Source: Gemmataceae bacterium (GTDB lineage: Bacteria > Planctomycetota > Planctomycetia > Gemmatales > Gemmataceae). Taken from it: a stretch of DNA of 37,498 bases. The position numbers were made by a program, and so were the translations under genes. Below the pieces are notes generated by a model. The model was not told the DNA's origin. It was given only the letters and a program-made list of their open reading frames with translations, and did no database searches. The stretch lies in contig JAIBBI010000037.1 of NCBI GenBank assembly GCA_019694755.1, positions 1 to 37,498 of the forward strand, given 5' to 3'. Shown here in pieces: positions 1 through 5,450 of the stretch (its first letter is position 1; every line of letters starts with the position of its first letter).

Positions 1-105
1 CCGGCCGAAATCGCGCAGGCCGTCGCCTTCTTGGCATCCGGTGCGGCACAGTACTGTCAGGGGGCAATCTTGGATGTCGATGGAGGCCAGACGCGGACCC
101 TTTGA
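1..105 (+). CDS. SDR family oxidoreductase, C-terminal fragment
   Basis: This is the 3' end of a gene cut by the window edge. The 34 visible residues run from PAEIAQAVAFLAS through ILDVDGGQT to a TGA stop. This is the usual C-terminus of classical short-chain dehydrogenases/reductases, which read 'PeEIA.av.FLaSd.a.yitGq.l.vDGG'. Such enzymes reduce or oxidise small substrates with NAD(P)H in the cytoplasm. The Rossmann motif and the catalytic Ser-Tyr-Lys lie outside the window, so neither substrate nor activity can be judged. It is unrelated in style to the small genes that follow. Confidence 0.8.
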   Translation, partial: PAEIAQAVAFLASGAAQYCQGAILDVDGGQTRTL

Positions 106-589
106 GGCTGGGGTCGCAGCGGCGGGTAAGGGGGTTTCGACCGAACCGCTCTATGGCCACCGAAGTCAAGAGCCCGGAGGTTGAGCGGGGACGGAATTCG
201 GGAGTTTGAATTCGTCGGTCGCGGGGCGAATATCATCGATTGCGTCATCCGCGGGTCGGCACCGGGATCATTCACTTCGGAGCGTACGCCGGTCGGGGCC
301 GCGCCCGACAGATTGATGCGGTCGGTCCGCTGCGTTGTCAGCGACTGCTCCCGTCGTCCCCGGCTGGCGTTGAGCGCCAGCTGTGTTTGGCGGCGGGGGC
401 GTACTGTATGGTCCAGCTAGCGACACGGACAGATTCGACCAACTTCACGGCCCCACTCGCGATCACAATTGGCGGACGACCAAAAACTCACAGACAGTAC
501 CCACCTGAAATCCCGAGTACGATTTGTAATTCCTTGACGTGGCAAATTCGCCGGCAGTAATATGTGCCGGAGAGGTCAGAGAAACAGAA
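106..589. other. Non-coding stretch before the cassette array
   Basis: About 480 nt without a convincing gene. Short open frames exist on both strands but have no ribosome binding site and low-complexity Arg/Pro/Ser-rich translations typical of out-of-frame GC-rich DNA. The only structure I see is a short inverted repeat at about 550-570 (GCCGGCA ... TGCCGG) just before the first GTTCGGC box at 590. If the following block is an integron array, this is where an attI-like site or a decayed attC would lie. Confidence 0.5.
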
Positions 590-596
590 GTTCGGC
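590..596 (+). repeat. Orphan attC R'-like box (GTTCGGC)
   Basis: GTTCGGC followed by a purine-rich GGCGGAGGCGGAGG run, the same arrangement as at 1987, 2382 and 3200. The left half of a palindrome is not recognisable upstream; there is only a small hairpin at 550-570 and an AGAGGT near 571. It could be the right edge of a decayed attC or an attI-like insertion point. It marks the left border of the repeated architecture. Confidence 0.4.
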
Positions 597-611
597 GGCG
601 GAGGCGGAGGT

Positions 612-1037
612 ATGTTCGCAATCCGTTTGCTGACCCCGAATCGGCTTGGGGCTGACGGCGAACGGCTGGGCGAGATAGTCGTCGGCGAGTTCCGCGAGGG
701 CTTTGTTTGCCACCTCGCTGGCGCAGTCTCAAACCTGGAAGCGAGTTGGCGTCCGGAACTGGCGGCTTTGGTTCGTGGCGCGCCGGTGGCCATCCTTCAG
801 CACGACCCGCGGGTCGCGTGGCTCGTCTATCGCGAGGGCCGTGAGTGCTTCGTGCAGCAGCGGCTCTCGCTCGATGGGACGTTTGGGGGCCTTGTGCCGC
901 GGGTCGTCACGAATGAGGACGGGGACGCAGTCAGCACATGGGTCACGAGCCTCGCAGCGGTACAATGGTTTCTCGACGCCGAACCGGGTAGCCCAGACGC
1001 CGAACAAGGTGCTGCACCTAACCCGGCGGGCATTTAG
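612..1037 (+). CDS. Hypothetical protein, cassette gene 1
   Basis: 141 residues from ATG at 612. I preferred this over an upstream in-frame ATG at 564 because a GGAGGCGGAGG run sits immediately before it. The product starts MFAIRLLTPN and looks soluble and globular (alternating hydrophobic strands, WLVYREGRECFVQQRL in the middle), with no signal peptide or membrane segment. I do not recognise the family. Its last residues (NPAGI) and its TAG stop are encoded inside the following attC-like palindrome (999-1095), as is common for integron cassette genes. The gene starts 22 nt after the GTTCGGC box at 590. Confidence 0.6.
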   Translation: MFAIRLLTPNRLGADGERLGEIVVGEFREGFVCHLAGAVSNLEASWRPELAALVRGAPVAILQHDPRVAWLVYREGRECFVQQRLSLDGTFGGLVPRVVTNEDGDAVSTWVTSLAAVQWFLDAEPGSPDAEQGAAPNPAGI

Positions 1038-1095
1038 GCTTTCCAAAGGCCATAGCTCCCCGCGCCCGCCGGGCAGGAGAGCTTCGTCGTTCTGC
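999..1095 (+). repeat. attC-like site A
   Basis: 97 nt imperfect palindrome. Left outer box GCCGAAC (999-1005), 5 nt spacer, GCTGCACCT, AA, then CCCGGCGGGC. Right side GCCCGCCGGG, C, AGGAGAGC, TTCGTC, then GTTCTGC (1089-1095). The inner CCCGGCGGGC/GCCCGCCGGG stem is perfect over 10 bp. The left inner box carries an extra G relative to the right one, as attC sites carry an extrahelical base. The right outer box has one change from GTTCGGC. Confidence 0.65.
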
Positions 1096-1107
1096 GGCAG
1101 GTATACG

Positions 1108-1527
1108 ATGGTTAACTTGCGACTGCCCATCCTGTGTTTGACCAGTTTGATGGCCGCGTCCGGCTGTTCAACGAGAGAAGGTACGGCTGTGGCAAAAGAC
1201 AACCAGTCAATCCAGGTTGGCGGCCTCTACGCCTCCGAGAACAAAGATGGTACTTGGCGCGTTACGAAGGTGCTCGCAGTCGATGAATGCGCCGTGCATC
1301 TCCGCACTTATGCCAACAAGTTTCCGGAATTACCAGCGGATGTTGATCCAGCTACGCTCACGCTTGGCAGAGTCGGTGATCCAGGCGGATTCGGCATTGG
1401 TCATTATCCCGTGACAAAGGAAGGCTTCTTGAACGAAAATCGCGTCCTCATCAAAGTCGTGCCGGTAATGGAAGAAGAACTCGAAGGATACAGGTACTAT
1501 CTCGAAGCTATGAAGGAAGATCGCTAA
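1108..1527 (+). CDS. Putative lipoprotein, cassette gene 2
   Basis: 139 residues, ATG at 1108, thirteen bases after the GTTCTGC box of attC-like site A. The N-terminus MVNLRLPILCLTSLMAASGC is a short positively charged leader, a hydrophobic core and a lipobox-like ASGC with the modifiable Cys at residue 20. This predicts a membrane-anchored exported lipoprotein. The mature part contains VGGLYASENKDGTWRVTKVL, a strand-rich pattern found in small secreted planctomycete proteins, and ends ...EGYRYYLEAMKEDR. The function is unknown. Codon use is slightly less GC-rich at third positions than in neighbouring genes, which fits a separate origin. Confidence 0.65.
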   Translation: MVNLRLPILCLTSLMAASGCSTREGTAVAKDNQSIQVGGLYASENKDGTWRVTKVLAVDECAVHLRTYANKFPELPADVDPATLTLGRVGDPGGFGIGHYPVTKEGFLNENRVLIKVVPVMEEELEGYRYYLEAMKEDR

Positions 1528-1905
1528 CCGTTCTCATGGTCTGCCGGCTCAAGAGACAATGAGGTCCCGGGGGCGGATTCCTCCACCGTCTGATGTTTCA
1601 CCCGGCACCGGCGATCCCATCTAACACTTTTGGCGTTCAAACGGGCTGCGATCGTCCGGCAGCGTCGAGCTCGTTGACGAACACCGTCCTGGCATCCAAA
1701 TCGACGCCACAGTAACATGGGGGTTGCGCCTGGTACACACGCATGGTCCCGGCTTCCGTGGTGACGGACCGGCCTGATCCCGCATCGTGGTCGTTGAGCT
1801 TCGGCTCGACTGAAGATTCCATGCCGGAGACCGGGCCACCCGTGATCTCGTTTTACCTTGGCGACAGGCCCGGCCCGTCGCCATCAAGGCCATGACAAGT
1901 ATCCA
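1528..1905. other. Long 3' part of cassette 2, no intact gene
   Basis: About 380 nt between the lipoprotein stop and the next attC-like site. It is much longer than the gene-to-attC distance in the other cassettes. The only recognisable content is the leftward IS110 transposase scrap at 1637-1744. The sequence on either side of it may be further remnant of the same element, but I cannot define its ends. Confidence 0.5.
1637..1744 (-). pseudogene. IS110-family transposase N-terminal remnant
   Basis: On the minus strand an ATG at 1744 opens MRVYQAQPPCYCGVDLDART, followed by VFVNELDAAG, and stops after about 35 residues. The YCGVDL.ART..v..LD pattern is the start of the DEDD (RuvC-like) domain of IS110-family transposases, where the D of GVDL is the first catalytic acid. 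The rest of the domain and the C-terminal Transposase_20 part are missing, so this is a fragment. The IS1111 branch of this family is known to target attC sites, which makes its presence in a cassette array notable. The assignment rests on a short match. Confidence 0.45.
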
Positions 1906-1993
1906 GCCGATGCAGCAGACCGGCGGGGCATGTAGGCTATCCCAGTGTTCAAGCTCTGTCCGCCCCGCCGGCAGGTGAGCTTGATCGTTCGGC
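1906..1993 (+). repeat. attC-like site B (left half degraded)
   Basis: Right half intact: GCCCCGCCGG, C, AGGTGAGC, TTGATC, GTTCGGC (1987-1993). The inner stem CCGGCGGGGC/GCCCCGCCGG is perfect over 10 bp. The left outer box is not recognisable; GCCGATGC at 1906 and GATGCAGCAGACCGGC line up only partly with the GCTGCACCTAACCGGC of other copies. Followed by GGTGGAGGGCG and the GTG start of the next gene. Confidence 0.55.
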
Positions 1994-2011
1994 GGTGGAG
2001 GGCGTCGGGGC

Positions 2012-2314
2012 GTGACAGCCGAGGATGAGTTGCTCCGGCTGCTGGATGACGCGGCGGCCGTCGTGGTTGGTTACGGCGAGATGAAACTGTGTTGCGGGTT
2101 CGACACCGCGGCCGAGTTCGCGGCCGAGTTGCGGTCTCTCCGGGAGCGGGTCGCCCGACAGGACTGGTCAGCCCTCGGCCCGTTGGTCGGCATTTTCGCC
2201 CCGACGGGTGCCTGGGACGACGGCGTCGGCGCCCCCGGTATGCACCTCGCCAACAGTGTCATTGGGGTGCTGGATCGGATGGAGTGGTCGCGCCGAACCG
2301 GGCGCTGCACCTAA
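2012..2314 (+). CDS. Hypothetical protein, cassette gene 3
   Basis: 100 residues from a GTG at 2012, preceded by GGAGGG and only 18 nt after the GTTCGGC box of site B. The product (MTAEDELLRLLDDAAAVVVG...) is acidic and helical at the N-terminus with a Cys pair (KLCCGFDTAAEF), and has no signal peptide or membrane segment. It resembles no family I can name. Its TAA stop lies inside attC-like site C (CACCTAA), so the site supplies the end of the reading frame. Confidence 0.55.
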   Translation: MTAEDELLRLLDDAAAVVVGYGEMKLCCGFDTAAEFAAELRSLRERVARQDWSALGPLVGIFAPTGAWDDGVGAPGMHLANSVIGVLDRMEWSRRTGRCT

Positions 2315-2388
2315 CCGGCGGGGCATGATTCGTTTTCCCTGACTAAAGCCCCCCGGTGCCCCTCGGCAGGTGAGCTTGGTCGTTCGGC
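2292..2388 (+). repeat. attC-like site C
   Basis: 97 nt, the best conserved outer boxes: GCCGAAC (2292-2298) and GTTCGGC (2382-2388), perfect complements over 7 bp. Between them lie CGGGC spacer, GCTGCACCT, AA, CCGGCGGGGC, then a variable centre and GCCCCTCGGC, AGGTGAGC, TTGGTC. GCT-G-CACCT against AGGTGAGC pairs fully if one G is left unpaired. Same length as site A. Confidence 0.7.
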
Positions 2389-2479
2389 GAAAGAGGGCGA
2401 ACCTGGACGGGTGTATCGGCGTCTGACAAGATGGAGTCTGGCCTGCCAACCCCGTCCGCGATTGCTGGAGTAGCTGACG

Positions 2480-3127
2480 ATGTTCGCGAGCGTCACGCCC
2501 GATAGGTTGCTCGCCATGTCCGAGCAGGAACTTCGGTGGCTCGACAACTTGAAGAAGGCGTTCTACGAAAGCGACCGCGCGTACACTGACGGCCGAGCCC
2601 ACAACCACTGTTTCCCGGAGTTGTGCAAGGCCGTCGATACGGCCAAGACGCTCCGCCGGTCTCTCCGCGGGGAGGACGTATCTTCCCGTGACAATAAGAA
2701 GCGGTTTGTGGAGTTCCTCAACCTTGAACTGCCGTCCCCGGAGTCGGGCGGTTTCCAAGTTCAACTCGTCGATGCCCGGTCCGGGACGCCGGTGACGTAC
2801 TCGTTCGCGCAACTGGTCTACGACATCCGGTGCATGGTCCACGAGAACGAGAACTTGAACGCCGCGGAAGCGCCGAACTACCACATCCTGATCGACTGGT
2901 CGCAGCCGCACATGTTCTACTTCGGGTCGATCGCCGACGGCCGACTGACTTGTAACGGACAAATGATCTGGGAGCGGGTGCGGCAGATCTTGGCGAAGTT
3001 CATTACCGGCATTGACGGGATGATCGCGTATGCCAAGATCGTTGCCGGACAGCAAGAGGGTTCGTTCAGCATCACGATTTCGCCGCCGCTCGGCTCGGTC
3101 CGCCCGGGTCGTACGGGCCAGGGGTGA
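2480..3127 (+). CDS. Hypothetical protein, cassette gene 4
   Basis: 215 residues, ATG at 2480 with GGAG nine bases upstream. The product starts MFASVTPDRLLAMSEQELRW. A helical, charged first half (to about residue 75) is followed by a mixed region with FQVQLVDARSGTPVTYSFAQ and HILIDWSQPHMFYFGSI. It is soluble, without signal peptide. A helix near residues 105-120 (LVYDIRCMVHENENLN) resembles small HEPN-like nuclease or toxin-antitoxin proteins, with an 'R....H' spacing, but this is only a suggestion. It starts about 90 nt after site C, farther than the other cassette genes. Confidence 0.6.
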   Translation: MFASVTPDRLLAMSEQELRWLDNLKKAFYESDRAYTDGRAHNHCFPELCKAVDTAKTLRRSLRGEDVSSRDNKKRFVEFLNLELPSPESGGFQVQLVDARSGTPVTYSFAQLVYDIRCMVHENENLNAAEAPNYHILIDWSQPHMFYFGSIADGRLTCNGQMIWERVRQILAKFITGIDGMIAYAKIVAGQQEGSFSITISPPLGSVRPGRTGQG

Positions 3128-3137
3128 GGTCCCGGGC

Positions 3138-3206
3138 GCCAAACCAGGCACAGCACCTGACCCGGCCCGCATAGCCCTGCCGGGCAGGTGAGCTTAGTCG
3201 TTCGGC
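3138..3206 (+). repeat. attC-like site D (short form)
   Basis: 69 nt. Left box GCCAAAC (3138-3144), CAGGC spacer, ACAGCACCT, GA, CCCGGC; short loop; GCCGGG, C, AGGTGAGC, TTAGTC, GTTCGGC (3200-3206). The variable inner part is shortened compared with A and C while the outer boxes and spacers are kept, which is how attC sites vary. Confidence 0.6.
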
Positions 3207-3222
3207 GAAGGAGGGCGCACGT

Positions 3223-3741
3223 GTGTACGAGGTGGATGATCGGGACACAGTGGTCGAACTGCACGACGCCCCCAGCCCAGACGTTGGCGCTCCCCTGCCG
3301 CATCTGATCTGCGACGAGCATCACGTTTTGTTGGCTTACCTCGTCAACGAGCCTGACCCGGCATGGGACGGCAGCTACGTCAATGTGGTCGGCCCGGACT
3401 CGGACGGCTACCCGGTCGCGATCGTCCGCTTCGAGAGACCGTATGCGCACATGCTCGGGCCGCCCAACGACGAGGCGTTCTACGGCCACCCGCTAGCCAA
3501 CCGCGGTCTCGAACCCTACGCCGTCTTTGAAGTCAAGGATTCGTCGTGGTTGCGGCGTCTGGAGCGGATGAATGCCGTCCACCCGTATCATGACCGAGAG
3601 CGGTTCCTGGCCGGTCGCCGCCACTTCGTGTTCGCGTTCCACGACACGATGTTCGAGTGCATCGCCCAAGGGTTCACGTTCGAGGTTGTGCGTGGGTCGT
3701 TGCGGTCGGTTCTGCCTCGCATGTTGGCGTCGCTGGAGTAA
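3223..3741 (+). CDS. Conserved hypothetical protein, cassette gene 5
   Basis: 172 residues from GTG at 3223, with GAAGGAGGG as ribosome binding site directly attached to the GTTCGGC box of site D. The protein reads MYEVDDRDTVVELHDAPSPD, then HLICDEHHVLLAYLVNEPDP, YVNVVGPDSDGYPVAIVRFE and a His-rich stretch YHDRERFLAGRRHFVFAFHD. It resembles small proteins of unknown function seen in planctomycetes and actinobacteria. No signal peptide. The conserved Asp/His/Glu residues could bind a metal, but no known catalytic motif is present. Confidence 0.65.
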   Translation: MYEVDDRDTVVELHDAPSPDVGAPLPHLICDEHHVLLAYLVNEPDPAWDGSYVNVVGPDSDGYPVAIVRFERPYAHMLGPPNDEAFYGHPLANRGLEPYAVFEVKDSSWLRRLERMNAVHPYHDRERFLAGRRHFVFAFHDTMFECIAQGFTFEVVRGSLRSVLPRMLASLE

Positions 3742-3748
3742 AGGCGCC

Positions 3749-3815
3749 GCCGAACCAGTCGCTGCACCTAGTTTCGGCCCATTGGGCTTTCAGGGTGACA
3801 ACAGGGACGTTTCGC
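3749..3815 (+). repeat. attC-like site E (degenerate)
   Basis: The left half is intact: GCCGAAC (3749-3755), CAGTC, GCTGCACCT. The right half is altered: GGCCC ATT GGGC stem, AGGGTGAC, then GTTTCGC (3809-3815), with a nine-base instead of six-base spacer. The total of about 67 nt matches site D. It ends the repeated block, and nothing after it resembles a cassette. Confidence 0.4.
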
Positions 3816-4107
3816 GGGAACCTCTTGAGGAATAAGGACTTCCGCCACTTCCGCGTGGCATCTACATTGTAGGCAGAAGGGGTTCACAGGGCCAGCATTG
3901 GCGGAAAACTGGCGGTAAAATGTCAAATGACGTACCTATCTCACAGGTGCCCACAATAACGCGATTACCGCCGGTCCCTGTTTGGTGGCGACGATCCGCG
4001 ACGATCCGGCCCTGTCCAACAACGCTACCACGACCGTGATACCCCTGGCACCACACGCCATAGATCTCTGAGCACCAGTCGTCCTCCCTACCGGGGGCGG
4101 CGGCTTC

Positions 4108-4325
4108 GGCACGCCCCGACATCCACTTCTCTAGTTCGCCGAGCGCGAACACGGCGACGGCCACCACGAGCATCCGCGCCCACGCGGACGCGAAAATCGG
4201 GGCGGTGTGGAAGGCGGTGTTCATGAGCGACGTGAAGGTGGCCGACCCCAACTGCGTTCACACGGCAATGCCGGCCAGGGAACCGGTGCTGAGTGAGAGG
4301 GTGCGCTCCACCTCATCCTTGCGCC
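4108..4325 (-). pseudogene. P-type cation ATPase C-terminal remnant
   Basis: The minus-strand frame reads RRKDEVERTLSLSTGSLAGI, AV, an in-frame TGA (4258-4260), then TQLGSATFTSLMNTAFHTAP and LVVAVAVFALGELEKWM. The last part has the last transmembrane helix and ELEKW ending typical of P1/P2-type cation-transporting ATPases. The premature stop and the absence of the catalytic DKTGT and other domains show it is a relic. The frame stays open to 3862, but the rest has no resemblance to anything. It lies between the degenerate attC-like site E and the ABC operon. Confidence 0.4.
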
Positions 4326-5447
4326 TCAGTTCATCGTGCCGATGGTCTTGCGGAATCGGACCAGGGCCACGCCAAAGAAGGTGGTCCCGATCAGAATGAG
4401 CGCGAGGAACTGCGGCCAGACGACCGAGATGTCCGCCCCGCGGTAGAGAATCCCCTGGGCGAGCATCACGAAGTGTGTGTTCGGGGCCACCAGCATTACG
4501 GTCTGGACCCATTCCGGCATGCTCTCGCGCGGGGTCACACTGCCGGAGAGCACCTGAAGCGGCAACAGCACGAGCATCATCAAGAGGCCGAACTGGGCCA
4601 TCGACCGCGCGAACGTGCCCATGAGGATGCTGATCGACGTGACCGCGAACAGGTGCACCGCTACGCCGCACAGGAAGAGAGGGATCGAGCCCTGGAGCGG
4701 GACTGACAGCAACCCTCGCACGACGACGAATAGGGAGAAGCTGGAGGCGACGAGAACGACCAACCCCATCGACCACACCTTACTCGTCATGATCTCGAAC
4801 GGCGTCACCGGCATCACGAGCAGGTGCTCGATGGTGCCGCGCTCCCGCTCCCGGATGAGCGCGGCACCGGTGACTACGATTGCCAGCATCGTGATCATGT
4901 CCGCGAGTTTCATCACCGCCTGGAACCACGACTTGGTGAGATTCGGGTTGGAAACCACCCGCACCTCCAACTCCACGGGCGTCTGCGCGTTGGCGCGGTA
5001 TCGCTGCACGAACGCCTGGACCTCCAGGTTGACGATGTTACGGACGTAGCCGCTCCCGTTAAACGCCTGGCTCATGCGGGTGGCGTCGACGTTGAGTTGG
5101 AGCGCCGGGGAGCGGCCGGCCAGCACGTCGCGCTGGAAGTCGGGTGGGATGACCAGGGCGAACGTGTCCCGCCCGGCGTCCATTCGGGCGTCCATCTCGG
5201 CCGGGGTAATCCGCTCCGGTGGCAGGAACTGAGGCGGGTAGAACGCGCCGGTGATCCGCTCCGATAGCGGCGACTGGTCGTAGTCCACCACCGCGATCGG
5301 GGCCTTGTTGAGCGTCTCTGGGATCGCGGTCGCGGCCGAGTAGACCGTCGCCGTGAAGCCGAAGGCGATCAGCACCAGCATCACCGGATCGCGGGCCAAG
5401 CTCCACAGTTCCTTCACGCCCAGGTGCAGAATAGTCGCCGGACGCAT
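4326..5447 (-). CDS. ABC-2 type permease, YhhJ-like
   Basis: 373 residues. One N-terminal transmembrane helix (about residues 20-42, VMLVLIAFGFTATVY) is followed by a periplasmic domain (to about 180) and then five membrane helices, the ABC2_membrane_3 arrangement. IRERERGTIEHLLVMPVTPF is the conserved signature loop after the second helix. It resembles E. coli YhhJ, the separate permease that accompanies the RbbA/YhiH fusion and the HlyD protein YhiI. Start ATG at 5447 has GGAGG upstream, inside the end of the preceding gene (3 nt gap), so it is the last gene of the operon. It probably forms an export channel; the substrate is unknown. Confidence 0.85.
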   Translation of the reverse strand: MRPATILHLGVKELWSLARDPVMLVLIAFGFTATVYSAATAIPETLNKAPIAVVDYDQSPLSERITGAFYPPQFLPPERITPAEMDARMDAGRDTFALVIPPDFQRDVLAGRSPALQLNVDATRMSQAFNGSGYVRNIVNLEVQAFVQRYRANAQTPVELEVRVVSNPNLTKSWFQAVMKLADMITMLAIVVTGAALIRERERGTIEHLLVMPVTPFEIMTSKVWSMGLVVLVASSFSLFVVVRGLLSVPLQGSIPLFLCGVAVHLFAVTSISILMGTFARSMAQFGLLMMLVLLPLQVLSGSVTPRESMPEWVQTVMLVAPNTHFVMLAQGILYRGADISVVWPQFLALILIGTTFFGVALVRFRKTIGTMN

Positions 5448-5450
5448 GGC

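Noticed and set aside
181-560. Two overlapping plus-strand frames before the cassette array
   Set aside because: No ribosome sites and no protein-like composition.
2168-3172. Minus-strand frame of 334 codons across cassettes 3 and 4
   Set aside because: It crosses an attC-like palindrome and two plus-strand genes, and its composition is that of a shadow frame.
999-3206. Reading the repeated palindromes as simple Rho-independent terminators or REP elements
   Set aside because: They lack T runs, are placed both after one gene and directly before the next ribosome site, and keep the outer boxes and spacers while the stem varies. The attC reading explains more, but the REP possibility is kept as the main alternative.
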